Positions 18,161 through 27,332 of a DNA stretch of 64,000 nt are shown piece after piece. The position numbers and the translations under genes are program-made. Under the pieces are notes generated by a model that was not told the DNA's origin, ran no database searches, and was given only the letters and a program-made list of their open reading frames with translations. Source of the stretch: Ralstonia pickettii (GTDB taxonomy: Bacteria; Pseudomonadota; Gammaproteobacteria; Burkholderiales; Burkholderiaceae); NCBI RefSeq assembly GCF_030582395.1, contig NZ_CP104381.1, forward strand, positions 2,480,001 through 2,544,000, in the 5' to 3' direction. Numbering within the stretch: the stretch's first letter is position 1; each line of letters begins with the position of its first letter.

Positions 18161-18925
18161 TTACTTGGCAGCGGCGCCAAACCACTTCTTGACGATCTGG
18201 TCGTACGTGCCGTCGGCCTTGATCTTCTCCAGCGCGGCGTTCAGCGCCTTGGTCAGCTCGGGCTGATCGCGACGCACGGCGATGCCGTATTCCTCGGTAG
18301 TCAGCGCGGGCTCAACCAGGCGCAGGCCCGGACGCGCCTTGACGTAGTACGCGGCGGCGGGGCGGCCTGTGACGGCGGCATCGGCGCGGCCGATTTCGAC
18401 GAGGTTGAACATCTGCTCGTTCTTTTCGACTTCCACGCGCTCGACCTTCGGATAGTTTTCCTTCAGGTAGTTGACCGACTTGGTTCCGACCTGCACGCTG
18501 ACCTTCTTGCCGTTCAGATCCGCCGGCGTCTTGATGACCGTGTTGCCTTGCTTGACCATCGCGACCAGGCCGCCGTGGTAGTACGGCACCGTAAAGTCCA
18601 CCACCTTCTTGCGCTCTTCCGTGATGTAGATGCCCGAGATGGCCACGTCAAAGCGGCGCGAGATCAGGCCCGGCACGAGGCCCTTGAAGTCGATGTCCGT
18701 CCATTCGACCGGACGGCCCATGGTGCGGGCCAGCGCTTCGATCAGGTCCACATCAAAGCCGGTGCGCTTGCCGTTTTCGACAAACTCCATCGGCGCGAAC
18801 GTGGCATCGGTGGCGACGCGCAGCGGCTCCCCAGCAGCGTGCGCAGCGGTTGCGAAAGACGCCGCAGCGGACAACGCCACGGCACAAGCCAGCATCGAAT
18901 GCATGAAATGACGACGATTCCCCAT
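18161..18925 (-). CDS. polar amino acid ABC transporter periplasmic binding protein
   Basis: 254-aa receptor of the SBP_bac_3 family. The signal peptide ends AAHA, and the mature start GEPLRVATDATFAPMEF is typical. Ligand-clamp residues are expected in FDVDLIEALAR and the AISGIYITEERKK block. The start at 18925 has AAGGAG 8 bp upstream. It is the first structural gene of the transporter-hutG-hutD operon and follows the IclR gene by 62 bp. Confidence 0.9.
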   Translation of the reverse strand: MGNRRHFMHSMLACAVALSAAASFATAAHAAGEPLRVATDATFAPMEFVENGKRTGFDVDLIEALARTMGRPVEWTDIDFKGLVPGLISRRFDVAISGIYITEERKKVVDFTVPYYHGGLVAMVKQGNTVIKTPADLNGKKVSVQVGTKSVNYLKENYPKVERVEVEKNEQMFNLVEIGRADAAVTGRPAAAYYVKARPGLRLVEPALTTEEYGIAVRRDQPELTKALNAALEKIKADGTYDQIVKKWFGAAAK

Positions 18926-18987
18926 GAGTGGTCTCCTTGTGTGATGCATGTGGGGTGAAAGAAAAACGAAGCGCAAAATTTGAAAAT

Positions 18988-19758
18988 TCAAAGGTCCTGC
19001 AGCCGTGCGGAAATGGACGCCGCCGCTGCAACGGTCATGTCGATCAGGCGCTGCTCCTTGCCGCGCACGCGCGTTGCTGGCGCCATCAACGTAATGGAGC
19101 CGAGCGCGTGGCCGGGCAGCCGGAACACCGGCACGCTCACGCCCCAGACGCCGGGGTCGACCTCGCCTTCGGACAGCGCATAGCCCGCGGCGCGAATGTC
19201 GGAGAGTTCAGCTTGCAGTTGCGCCTGGGTGTCGGCATCGATGGCCAGCAGATCGGCGAGGATGGCGCGCGCCGCAGCGGGCGGCATGAACGCGAGCAAT
19301 GACTTGGCAGAGGCGCCGGCCAGCAGCGGCACACCGCGCCCTTTCTCGAACGAGCAGCGCAGCGACTGCTGGCTCTCGACCATCTCCAGGCAGACGGCTT
19401 GGTCCTTTACGGCCACGACCAGCCCCACCGATTCGCCCGACTCGGCCACGAGTTTGGCCATACCAATGCGCGCTTCCTGCACCAGATGCGAAGCGTGGTC
19501 GAAACCGAGTGCGAGCTGCAGGCTGATCGGGCCCGGGGCATAGGTGCCGGCCGATTCCAGCACGAAGCCCCAGCGCTTGAGCATCGCCACCTGGCGGTAC
19601 AGCGTGCTTTGCGGCAGGCCGGTCAGTTCGACCAGCTCACGCGCCGCGACCGGGCGGCCGTGGCGCGCGATGGTGGCGAGCACCATCAGCACGCGGTCCG
19701 ATCCGCTCGTGGCGGCAGCGGATAGTGCTGGCGAAGGGCCCAAGCCCGGCTCGGTCAT
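18988..19758 (-). CDS. IclR-family transcriptional regulator
   Basis: 256-aa regulator with an N-terminal winged helix (about residues 20-80, with ARELVELTGLPQSTLYRQVAML as recognition region) and a C-terminal IclR effector domain (LAGASAKSLLAF is the typical loop). It lies in the same orientation immediately upstream of the binding-protein gene, so it probably controls that operon in response to the imported compound. Histidine-use operons elsewhere are usually controlled by HutC (GntR family) or HutR, so an IclR here is a variation. Confidence 0.85.
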   Translation of the reverse strand: MTEPGLGPSPALSAAATSGSDRVLMVLATIARHGRPVAARELVELTGLPQSTLYRQVAMLKRWGFVLESAGTYAPGPISLQLALGFDHASHLVQEARIGMAKLVAESGESVGLVVAVKDQAVCLEMVESQQSLRCSFEKGRGVPLLAGASAKSLLAFMPPAAARAILADLLAIDADTQAQLQAELSDIRAAGYALSEGEVDPGVWGVSVPVFRLPGHALGSITLMAPATRVRGKEQRLIDMTVAAAASISARLQDL

Positions 19759-19881
19759 CGCGATACTCCGTCGAGTGATGTTGCGACGGAGAATGCGACG
19801 ATTTTCTCAATCCATCAACGCGACATTCCCATCGAACGGGAATGCATCGCGAATTCGGTATTTACACCTAGGACGCATGAG

Positions 19882-20379
19882 TCACATTCCGGCGCCCTCG
19901 TCCAGGCGCGCTTCCAGAAACGCGACCACGGCGTGGGCGGATGCCTCGTTGCGGCATGTCGTCAGCGCGGCGTACAGCGGTGCGGCCAGGCCGTTGAGAA
20001 AGTCGATGGGCGCGTCCGGACCTTCGGCGAGATAGCGCTGCAAAGCCGAGAAGGCGCCGGCCTGGCTCAGGCGCCAGTCGGCAATCGAGGCCTGCCGCAC
20101 GTGGCGCGGCGCAGCCGGCACCGGCTTGGGCGGCTGGGGCGCGGTCTTGATGGGCGCGTGGCTTGCGACATAGCCGTCGGCCATCAGGCGCGCGAGGTCT
20201 TCGGCGCGATCTTCAATGTCGGGGCCGGCGCTGCTCAACTGCGCCAGGATGTCCGCGGCGCAGCGCTCGCCATTGACCAGTAGCAGGATTGCCCGCTGCC
20301 GATGCGTGACGTGCCCGCTGCGCGCTTGCAGTTCCTGCGTGCCGCGCTCGGTGCGCGACAGGATATGGCTCAGATCCAC
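19882..20379 (-). CDS. hypothetical protein with N-terminal helical/winged-helix-like segment
   Basis: About 165 aa, unrecognised. I choose GTG at 20379 because a very strong ribosome site (GGGAGGGG) sits 4-8 bp before it; an ATG eight codons earlier at 20403 has none. The N-terminal half (RQRAILLLVNGERCAADILAQL) resembles small helical domains found in Burkholderiales regulators that sense or relay signals. A proline-rich linker follows, then a C-terminal helical bundle. It is 123 bp upstream of the IclR gene on the same strand, but I see no functional tie. Confidence 0.6.
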   Translation of the reverse strand: MDLSHILSRTERGTQELQARSGHVTHRQRAILLLVNGERCAADILAQLSSAGPDIEDRAEDLARLMADGYVASHAPIKTAPQPPKPVPAAPRHVRQASIADWRLSQAGAFSALQRYLAEGPDAPIDFLNGLAAPLYAALTTCRNEASAHAVVAFLEARLDEGAGM

Positions 20380-20628
20380 CGTCCCCTCCCTTGTTTTTTG
20401 CATCTGTTCGAAGAGAGGCCAGTCTAGAAAAACCCGGCGCTACGCGGACCATTAGAACGCCGTGTGGGGGTAGATACCGACTATCACGTGCGCGGCATTG
20501 CGTGCGGGCGAGGGGCATGGCCATCGACCGTCAAATGTGAATTGAAACCAGATCGACTCACGAGACCTTTATCGTCTGCGATTGGAAATCTACAGTGCAG
20601 CGCATTGCCACCCCAACGGAGTTTCACC

Positions 20629-21171
20629 ATGTTCATCCGCCCCGCCCTGCTTGCCGCCGCCGTGATGACGCTGCCCGCTGCCCTCGCCATCGCGCCTGCC
20701 GTTGCGGCAACGTCCGATGCCGATCTGATCCGCCCGGACCACGTCGCCGCAGGGGACACGCCGCAGGCCGCGGCTGCCGTGCTCGCTGCGCGCCGCTACG
20801 CCACCTTCTGGCATACCGGCGATGCGCGCTATGCCACGGAAGCGCTGTCGCCTGCGTTTGTCGACCGCACACTGCCCGCCGGGCGCGTGCAGGGCACGCA
20901 AGGCCCACTCGATGCGTCCAAGGCGTTCCGCACGGCCGTGCCGGACATGCGCGTGGAGATCGAAGACATGGTCGTCGCAGGTGACCGTGTCTCGGTTCAC
21001 CTGCGCTTTCGCGGACACTTCACCGGCGAGTTCGGCCGCACGCACGGGCAGAACCAGCCGATCGACTTCCAGGCTTTCGACCTGTACCGCATCGCCGACG
21101 GCAAGATCGCCGAAAACTGGCACCTTGAAGACAACCAGACGCTGCTGCGGCAGATGGGCCTTCAACCGTAA
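20629..21171 (+). CDS. exported SnoaL-like (NTF2-fold) protein
   Basis: 180 aa. The signal peptide ends AVAAT at about residue 27. The remainder has the polyketide-cyclase/SnoaL pattern: a helix followed by a curved sheet, with FVDRTLPAGRVQG, RVEIEDMVVAGDRVSVHLRF and the C-terminal KIAENWHLEDN segment that closes many SnoaL domains. Members act as cyclases, isomerases or ligand binders. The export signal is notable because most are cytosolic. GGAG precedes the ATG. Function unknown. Confidence 0.75.
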   Translation: MFIRPALLAAAVMTLPAALAIAPAVAATSDADLIRPDHVAAGDTPQAAAAVLAARRYATFWHTGDARYATEALSPAFVDRTLPAGRVQGTQGPLDASKAFRTAVPDMRVEIEDMVVAGDRVSVHLRFRGHFTGEFGRTHGQNQPIDFQAFDLYRIADGKIAENWHLEDNQTLLRQMGLQP

Positions 21172-21317
21172 TCCACACGGCTTCATTAACGCCCATTAAC
21201 AGCCCTGCTCCCTGCGCCCGCTATGCTTCGGCCCAGCTTGCAAACCGCTGATGCGGATGCCCAAGCGTCAGAAGAATCGAGCCAATCAACACACAAGAAC
21301 ATCTTCGGGAGAAGTCC

Positions 21318-22247
21318 ATGGGAAAGGGGTTTCAGGGCGCGTTGCGCGCCTGCGCGGGCGCGCTCGCCTGCGCAGTGGTGCTCGGCGCAACCAGCTTGGC
21401 GGGCGCTACGGCTGCCCACGCACAGCAGGCCAGCGATCGGCAACAGGAGATGAAGCAGGCCTGGGCCGCCGCCCAGGCCGCTGCGAAGGTGGGCCCCACT
21501 TCGATCGAACTGCGTGACCAAGCCACACTGAAGATCGGCAAGGACGAGGTGTTCATTCCGCAGCCGGCCGCGGGGCAGCTCATGCACGCCATGGGCAACA
21601 GCAACAGCCCCGACATGCTCGGCCTGGTCATGCCCACCAGCGACGATGATGAATGGATGGTCGTCGCCAAGTACGAGGCCTCCGGCTACATCAAGGACGA
21701 CGACGCCCGCGACTGGAACGTCGACGATCTGTACAAATCGCTCAAGGAAGGCACGGCCGCAGCCAATGAAGAGCGTGAGAAGCGCGGCATCCCGGCTCTG
21801 GAAATCCAGGGCTGGGTCGAGCGTCCGCACTATGACGCCGCCACGCACCGCCTCATCTGGTCGATGGCTGCACGCTCCAAGGGCCAGCCCGCTGATGACC
21901 CCGGCGCGGTCAACTACAACACGTACGCCCTGGGCCGCGACGGCTACATCAGCCTGAACCTGATCACCGGCCGCAACCACGTCGACGCCGACAAGCCCGC
22001 CGTGCAAAAGCTGCTCGCCGATCTCGATTTCAAAGACGGCAAGCGCTACACCGATTTCAACGCGAAGACCGATAAGGTGGCCGAGTACGGTCTGGCCGCG
22101 CTGGTCGGCGGCATCGCCGCCAAGAAGCTGGGCCTGTTTGCGGTGATCGCCGCGTTCCTGGCGAAGTTCGCCAAGGTGGCGATCCTGGCGGTGGCAGGTT
22201 TTGGAGCGGCCATCGCCAAGTTCTTCAAGCGCAAGCCGAGCGCATAA
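21318..22247 (+). CDS. DUF2167 membrane protein
   Basis: 309 aa with a signal peptide (cleavage near AAHA, residue 36). A large exported DUF2167 domain follows, including the conserved VPDxLG-like MLGLVMPTSDDDEWMVVAKYEASGYIKDDDA region and the GWVERPHYDAATHRLIWSM block. A C-terminal pair of membrane helices (GLAALVGGIAAKKLGL and the AILAVAGFGAAIAKFF stretch) precedes a basic tail. Function is unknown for the family. It is followed after 3 bp by a site-2 protease gene, so the two are likely an operon and may work together. Confidence 0.85.
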   Translation: MGKGFQGALRACAGALACAVVLGATSLAGATAAHAQQASDRQQEMKQAWAAAQAAAKVGPTSIELRDQATLKIGKDEVFIPQPAAGQLMHAMGNSNSPDMLGLVMPTSDDDEWMVVAKYEASGYIKDDDARDWNVDDLYKSLKEGTAAANEEREKRGIPALEIQGWVERPHYDAATHRLIWSMAARSKGQPADDPGAVNYNTYALGRDGYISLNLITGRNHVDADKPAVQKLLADLDFKDGKRYTDFNAKTDKVAEYGLAALVGGIAAKKLGLFAVIAAFLAKFAKVAILAVAGFGAAIAKFFKRKPSA

Positions 22248-22250
22248 GCC

Positions 22251-22970
22251 GTGGCCAAGCTGCTGATCCTGCTGTTTTCCGGGCTGAAGTTCGGCAAGCT
22301 GCTGACCACCGGCGGCACGATGCTGCTGTCGGTGGCCGCCTATGCCTTCGTGTTCGGCTGGCGCTATGCGGTGGGTTTCGTGGTGCTGCTGTTCATCCAC
22401 GAGATGGGCCACTTCATGGCGGCACGCCAGCGCGGGCTGACCGTGGGAGCGCCCACCTTCATCCCCTTCGTGGGCGCGTGGATCGATTTGAAAGAGCAGC
22501 CGATGGATGTGGAAACCGAGGCCCATATCGGCCTGGCCGGGCCCGTCGCCGGCACGGTGGGCGCGATGCTCTGCTATGGGCTCGCACGCTACACCGACAG
22601 CCAGTTGCTGCTGGCCCTGGCCTACGCCGGCTGCTTCCTGAACCTGTTCAACCTGATCCCGCTCTCGCCGTTTGACGGTGGACGCATTACGGCGGTGCTG
22701 TCGCCGCGCATCTGGTTTTTGGGCGTGCCGGTGCTGGTGGCGCTGTTCGTCTGGCGGCCGAGTCCGATCCTGATCCTGATTGCGGTGTTGGCCGTGCCGC
22801 AGTTGATGAAGGCGTGGCGCTACGACCCACATGCGCCGGAAAACCGCGCGTACTACAGCATCTCAAACGAATCTCGCCTGACCTACACCGTGTATTACAT
22901 CGGCTTGGTCGTGTTCCTGGCGATGATGAGCCACGAACTGCACGACATGCTCGGCAGCGTGCGCGCATAA
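22251..22970 (+). CDS. site-2 protease family membrane metalloprotease (M50)
   Basis: 239-aa polytopic protein. The zinc motif HEMGH lies near residue 46 and the third ligand is in NLIPLSPFDGGR. The family cleaves substrates inside the membrane, but this short form lacks PDZ domains and its substrate is unknown. It starts with GTG at 22251, right after the DUF2167 stop. It ends at a bidirectional terminator shared with sodB. Confidence 0.85.
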   Translation: MAKLLILLFSGLKFGKLLTTGGTMLLSVAAYAFVFGWRYAVGFVVLLFIHEMGHFMAARQRGLTVGAPTFIPFVGAWIDLKEQPMDVETEAHIGLAGPVAGTVGAMLCYGLARYTDSQLLLALAYAGCFLNLFNLIPLSPFDGGRITAVLSPRIWFLGVPVLVALFVWRPSPILILIAVLAVPQLMKAWRYDPHAPENRAYYSISNESRLTYTVYYIGLVVFLAMMSHELHDMLGSVRA

Positions 22971-22999
22971 AAAAACCTCCGCTGGTGCGGAGGCTTTTT
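22971..22999. terminator. bidirectional terminator between M50 protease gene and sodB
   Basis: The stem CCTCCGC/GCGGAGG has a run of A on the left and T5 on the right. Confidence 0.85.
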
Positions 23000-23022
23000 C
23001 TGAATCGCCGGGGCGATTCGCC

Positions 23023-23601
23023 TTAGGCGAAGTTCTTGGCAACGAAGTCCCAGTTGACCAGGTTCCAGAACGCCTCGACGTACTTCGGACGGGCGTTGCG
23101 GTAGTCGATGTAGTAAGCGTGTTCCCACACATCGCAGGTCAGCAGCGGCTTTGCGTCGGTCGTCAGCGGCGTGGCAGCGTTGGAGGTCGACACCAGATCC
23201 AGCGAGCCGTCGGCCTTCTTCACCAGCCAGGCCCAGCCCGAACCGAACGTGCCGATGGCCGTCTTGGTGAACTCTTCCTTGAACTTGTCGAAGCTGCCCC
23301 ACTTGGCGTTGATGGCGTCAGCCAGCGCGCCGGTCGGAGCGCCACCGCCTTGCGGCTTCAGGCCGTTCCAGTAGAACGTGTGGTTCCAGACCTGTGCGGC
23401 GTTGTTGAACACACCGCCCGAGGACTTCTTGACGATGTCTTCCAGGCTCAGGTTCTCGAACTCGGTGCCCTTGATCAGGTTGTTCAGGTTCGTGACGTAC
23501 GTCTGATGGTGCTTGCCGTAGTGGAACTCCAGCGTTTCCTTGGAGATGTGCGGCGCCAGAGCGTCTTGGGCGTACGGCAGCGGGGGGAGCGTGTGTTCCA
23601 T
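23023..23601 (-). CDS. sodB: superoxide dismutase, Fe type
   Basis: 192-aa cytosolic enzyme converting superoxide to oxygen and hydrogen peroxide. Metal ligands are His27 ([10 protein letters not shown]), the His in WNHTFYWN, and Asp plus His in [10 protein letters not shown]. The size and the QGGG segment before the second half fit iron-type bacterial SodB. The start at 23601 gives the standard [11 protein letters not shown]-terminus. A good promoter (TTGCGC, 17 bp, TACAAT) lies 41-69 bp upstream. Confidence 0.95.
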   Translation of the reverse strand: MEHTLPPLPYAQDALAPHISKETLEFHYGKHHQTYVTNLNNLIKGTEFENLSLEDIVKKSSGGVFNNAAQVWNHTFYWNGLKPQGGGAPTGALADAINAKWGSFDKFKEEFTKTAIGTFGSGWAWLVKKADGSLDLVSTSNAATPLTTDAKPLLTCDVWEHAYYIDYRNARPKYVEAFWNLVNWDFVAKNFA

Positions 23602-23641
23602 TGTTCTTGCCTTCTGTGGGTTGTACAGGTTGGGAGCGACG

Positions 23642-23670
23642 ATTGTAGGAGACTTGCAAAACCGGCGCAA
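23642..23670 (-). promoter_or_regulatory. sigma-70 promoter of sodB
   Basis: On the minus strand TTGCGC (23670-23665) and TACAAT (23647-23642) are separated by 17 bp, giving a leader of about 35 nt before the sodB ATG. Confidence 0.65.
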
Positions 23671-23748
23671 ACCGCAGGCTAAATAGTCGGAATACCCGCT
23701 AAACGCGTGCGGAATCGCGATCATTGCCGCTATAAGGTCATGCGCTGG

Positions 23749-25194
23749 TCACAGTTCGAGCTTCGGTTGCACCCGGGCGATTTCGATGTCGGCCGTGCCC
23801 TGCGCCAGCCTCGCCTCGATGTGCGTCCGGGCATGCAGTGCGTTCGGATCGCGGATGGCGTGGCCCTTGTCATCGAGCAGCACCGCATACCCGCGCTCCA
23901 GCGTGCGCTGCGGCGCCAGCAGTTCCAGGCCGGCATGCTGACGCGCCAGGCGTTCTTGGGCGCGAGACAGCGTGTCCCGCATGGCGCGTGCCAGCGTCGC
24001 TTCGGCTTGCTGGAGGCGCGTGCGCTCTCGCGTGGCATCCGGGCGCGCCGCGTTCAGGCGCATCGTCAGGAGACGCTGGAGATGTTCCGCGCGCTGCACG
24101 CGGCCGGTGAGGGCAAAGCGCAGACGGCCCTCCAGATGGGCGAGTTGCGTGCGGCGTTCGCGCATCTGCGCCTGCGGGCTGCGCAGGCGGCGCGCGAGCC
24201 AATCGACGGTCTGCGCGCGGCGATCGAGCTGCCGGCGGAACTGGGCCGACAGCGCATCCCAGTCACGCCCCACGTCGCGCAGCATGCGTGCACGGTCCGG
24301 GCTGACCAGTTCGGCCGCTGCCGTGGGCGTGGGCGCGCGTACGTCGGCCACAAAGTCGACGATAGTCACATCCGTCTCGTGTCCGACGCCTGCCACGATG
24401 GGAATGCCGGATGCGGCCACCGCACGCGCCACCGGCTCTTCGTTGAAGGCCCAGAGGTCTTCAATGCTGCCGCCGCCCCGGCACAGGATGACCACGTCGA
24501 CCTCTGCCCGGGCATTGACCCGTTCCAGCATGGCGGCGATGCGCTCCGAGGCACCGGCGCCCTGAACCGGCACGGGGTAGACCACTACCGGCACGTGCGG
24601 GGCGCGCCGACGCAGCGTGGTCAACACGTCGCGCAGGGCCGCCGCCTGCAGCGACGTCACCACGCCAATCGCGCGCGGATGCCGCGGCAGGGGCCGCTTG
24701 CGGTCGGCGTCAAACAGGCCTTGCGCCTCCAGCGCGGCCTTCAGCCGCAGGAAAGCCTCATAGAGATTTCCAAGGCCGGCCCGGCGAATCGCTTCAACGC
24801 TCAGTTGCAGTTCGCCGCGTGCCTCATACAGGGTGACCAGTGCACGCACTTCGACCGCCTCGCCTTCGCGCGGCGTGAAATCGGCGTACTGGTTGCGGCC
24901 TTTGAACATCACGCAGCGGATCTGCGCGCCCGCGTCCTTGAGCGAGAAATACCAATGGCCGCTGCCCGCGCGGGTGAAGTTGGAAATCTCGCCGCGCACC
25001 CAGCCCAGCGGAAAGTTGCGTTCGAGCAGCCCGGCAATGCGGCGGTTCACCTCACTGACGGTCAGTACATCCTGCGAGCCCCGAGTCGGTGCAGACGCGG
25101 CGGCTGGGGCAGCCCCTACTTCAGGAGCAGATGCGGGCGTGGGCGCGGTCGCATCCATCCAGAAAGGTCGGCGGGAAGACGGTGGCGGAGTCAT
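23749..25194 (-). CDS. xseA: exodeoxyribonuclease VII large subunit
   Basis: About 481 aa. The N-terminal OB domain begins [17 protein letters not shown] and includes [22 protein letters not shown]. The central catalytic domain carries the conserved [23 protein letters not shown] and [16 protein letters not shown] blocks. A long helical C-terminal arm ends [10 protein letters not shown]. With XseB it degrades single-stranded DNA. The extra Ala/Pro-rich N-terminal stretch of about 45 residues is unusual, and the start (25194, or ATG 25158) lacks a clear ribosome site. xseB is not adjacent. Confidence 0.9.
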   Translation of the reverse strand: MTPPPSSRRPFWMDATAPTPASAPEVGAAPAAASAPTRGSQDVLTVSEVNRRIAGLLERNFPLGWVRGEISNFTRAGSGHWYFSLKDAGAQIRCVMFKGRNQYADFTPREGEAVEVRALVTLYEARGELQLSVEAIRRAGLGNLYEAFLRLKAALEAQGLFDADRKRPLPRHPRAIGVVTSLQAAALRDVLTTLRRRAPHVPVVVYPVPVQGAGASERIAAMLERVNARAEVDVVILCRGGGSIEDLWAFNEEPVARAVAASGIPIVAGVGHETDVTIVDFVADVRAPTPTAAAELVSPDRARMLRDVGRDWDALSAQFRRQLDRRAQTVDWLARRLRSPQAQMRERRTQLAHLEGRLRFALTGRVQRAEHLQRLLTMRLNAARPDATRERTRLQQAEATLARAMRDTLSRAQERLARQHAGLELLAPQRTLERGYAVLLDDKGHAIRDPNALHARTHIEARLAQGTADIEIARVQPKLEL

Positions 25195-25279
25195 AAGTGG
25201 TGCAAGGAGCGCAAATCGATGAGGCCTGAAGGCGACATCTACCTTGAATAGGGGAGGCAACTCAAGCGAAGTGGGTCAC

Positions 25280-26030
25280 CTGTCCACAGCATAACGCGCT
25301 TGTCAAGCTTGACAGCGCTCAGGTGACGCGCTCTGTGCATTTTGGCCCAACCCATTGATTTCTTTGGAAAAACCGCCCATGTCAAAATTTCAGCAGCGCA
25401 AGTAATTTCGTTCTGCGTCAAGCATTTAGCACGAGCGCCCCAAGGATGTTCACAAAGTTATCCACAGCATCGCTGGAAAACCGTGGTGTGACGCCTCGGC
25501 AGTGGATAAATCCGCCGTGGATTCTCACATGCGCGAGCCTCGTCTCCATGGTTTTTCGGGGTAAACAACGCTGCTCAATTTTTGAGCGCAGCATCGAGCA
25601 CCCTTTTGAATCAGTCACTTAAGGTGTTTGTCCGGGCAATGTCCACAACCCATCCACAAGACTGTCCCGCGCGGGTGTGGATTTCCTCCTCCTCTGTCGC
25701 GGCGCGGGCCCGTTTTTCTCTGGATCAACGCCCAGACCACGTTTGCCTCATTTTTAGGCGCTCCATCGCACTTCCTTTCATATCAAGCACTTAGCGTGCT
25801 TGTTGTGGCAATGTCCACAACCCATCCACAACACTGTCCCGCTGCAGTGTGGATTACCCGCTCTTCAGCACGGTCCGCCGGCTGTTTCGCCTGGATTGAC
25901 ACTGAAAAAGCCGGTTGCACATTTTTTGAGCAGGGCACCGAAGTGCCTTTCGCATCAAATACTTAGCTTGCTTGTCCGGGCAATGTCCACAACCCGTCCA
26001 CAAGACTGTCCCGCCTGGCTGTGGATTGCG
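25280..26030. repeat. tandem array of ~172-bp non-coding repeats with DnaA-box-like sites
   Basis: In the gap between xseA and exbB, three copies are aligned at exactly 172-bp intervals (cores at 25642, 25814 and 25986), with two more degenerate copies near 25283 and 25450-25466. Each strong copy has conserved islands: ATCAA with ACTTAGC-TGCTTGT, then GGCAATGTCCACAACC, then a second TCCACA 11 bp on, then ACTGTCCCGC, then TGTGGATT in the opposite orientation. A CATTTTT island and a CTGGAT island recur in the spacers. 172 is not a multiple of three, so this is not a coding repeat. TCCACA cores resemble DnaA boxes. Function unknown. Confidence 0.8.
25458..25466 (+). promoter_or_regulatory. perfect DnaA box
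   Basis: The sequence TTATCCACA matches the high-affinity DnaA site exactly. A second 8-of-9 match lies on the opposite strand at 25501-25509. Both belong to the degenerate second repeat copy. Confidence 0.6.
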
Positions 26031-26227
26031 CGGCCCGCATCTTTCATGACAGCCCGTTGACCATCGCCTGCGCATGTCACGATGCTGCGCCATCGTGTTG
26101 CCGAGGCAGGTCCGACGCGCTAGAGTGCTGCCTGTTTTTGCCGCAACGGACAGCGTTCGGGGACGCGGACGGCACGAGCACACCATCAGAATCACACTCC
26201 TTTCACAACGACAAAACGGGTTGTCCA

Positions 26228-26848
26228 GTGTTTTCCATCATTCAAGCCGCCGGCTGGCCGATCTGGCCGCTGTTGATCGCCTCGGTGCTCGCACTCGCGC
26301 TCATCATCGAACGCTTCGTCGCCCTGCAACGCAAGAAGATCATTCCGCCCAAGGTCTATGACGAGGCGCTCGCCGTCGCGCATCAGCGCCGCGCCACCCC
26401 GGAAGTGGTGAACACGCTGGAGCAGGGATCCCCGCTGGGCCGCCTGCTGGCGGCTGCGCTGCGTCACGTGGTGCTGCATCCGAACACCTCGCGCGATGCC
26501 GCCAAGGAAGTGGTGGAAGAAGCCGGCCAGAACGTTGCCCACCGGCTCGAACGCTATCTCAACGCACTCGGCACGATTGCCTCGGTGGCGCCGCTGATGG
26601 GCCTGTTCGGCACGGTCGTCGGCATGATCGAGATCTTCGGCAGCCAGACCGCCGCCGGCACGAACCCGCAGGCGCTGGCGCACGGCATTTCGGTCGCGCT
26701 GTACAACACGGCGCTGGGCCTGGTGGTGGCCATCCCGACGCTGATCTTCTGGCGCTACTTCCGTGGCGTGGTCGATAACTACGTGGTCGAGCTGGAGCAT
26801 CTCTCCACCACGTTCCTCGACGCGATCCTGCCGCCGCGGCGCGGTTGA
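26228..26848 (+). CDS. exbB: MotA/TolQ/ExbB proton channel family protein
   Basis: 206-aa inner-membrane protein. Three membrane segments are visible: residues about 8-30, the GTIASVAPLMGLFGTVVGMIE region and the ALYNTALGLVVAIPTLIFW region, the last two forming the conserved channel. With ExbD it couples proton flow to TonB-dependent uptake or, as TolQ/R-like pairs, to envelope maintenance. The start is GTG at 26228 (protein MFSIIQAAGWP), the only site that gives a normal N-terminus. The next four genes follow closely on the same strand. Confidence 0.85.
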   Translation: MFSIIQAAGWPIWPLLIASVLALALIIERFVALQRKKIIPPKVYDEALAVAHQRRATPEVVNTLEQGSPLGRLLAAALRHVVLHPNTSRDAAKEVVEEAGQNVAHRLERYLNALGTIASVAPLMGLFGTVVGMIEIFGSQTAAGTNPQALAHGISVALYNTALGLVVAIPTLIFWRYFRGVVDNYVVELEHLSTTFLDAILPPRRG

Positions 26849-26876
26849 TCCGGGCCACGCCTTACTGGAACCAGCC

Positions 26877-27305
26877 ATGCGCTTCCGCCCGCGCCGTGCC
26901 CGCGAAGAGCCGGAGATCAACCTGATCCCGCTGATCGACGTGCTGCTCGTGATCCTCATCTTCCTGATGATCACGACCACGTATTCCCGCTACACCGAAC
27001 TGAAGGTCAACCTGCCCACCGCCGAGGCTGAAAAAGCCACCGAGCGCCCGGGCCAGATCGTCGTGTCCGTCACCGCCAACGGCGTCTACTCTGTCGACAA
27101 GCAAGTGCTCGACACGCGCGATGTCACCAGCCTGGCCGATGCGCTGCGCAATGCCGCGGGCAAGGCCGGCGGCCCCGAGCCCATCGTCATCGTCAACGCC
27201 GATGCGCAAGCCGCGCACCAGGCGGTGGTCAATGTCATGGAAGCCGCGCGCGTGGCCGGTCTGTCGCACCTGACCTTCGCCACGCAAACCGGCAACGCCC
27301 GCTAA
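26877..27305 (+). CDS. exbD: ExbD/TolR family biopolymer transport protein
   Basis: 142 aa. A short cytoplasmic stretch (RFRPRRAREEPEINLIPLIDVLLV) leads into one membrane helix containing the proton-path Asp of LIDVLLV, then a periplasmic ferredoxin-like domain. It works with ExbB, encoded 28 bp upstream. No tonB gene is adjacent. Sitting before lpxK is a common beta-proteobacterial arrangement. Confidence 0.9.
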   Translation: MRFRPRRAREEPEINLIPLIDVLLVILIFLMITTTYSRYTELKVNLPTAEAEKATERPGQIVVSVTANGVYSVDKQVLDTRDVTSLADALRNAAGKAGGPEPIVIVNADAQAAHQAVVNVMEAARVAGLSHLTFATQTGNAR

Positions 27306-27332
27306 GAGACCGCTTCTCAACCACCATCACGC

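Noticed and set aside
21186..22832. Minus-strand frame opposite DUF2167 and the M50 protease
   Set aside because: Both plus-strand genes have clear family motifs; the opposite frame has none.
25628..25966. Short open frames inside the repeat array
   Set aside because: The 172-bp period shifts the frame in each copy and the translations differ, so the conserved unit is not a protein.
25280..26030. CRISPR array or plasmid-type iteron origin
   Set aside because: Units are too long and the spacers partly conserved, so not CRISPR; no rep gene is near, so an iteron origin is unlikely.
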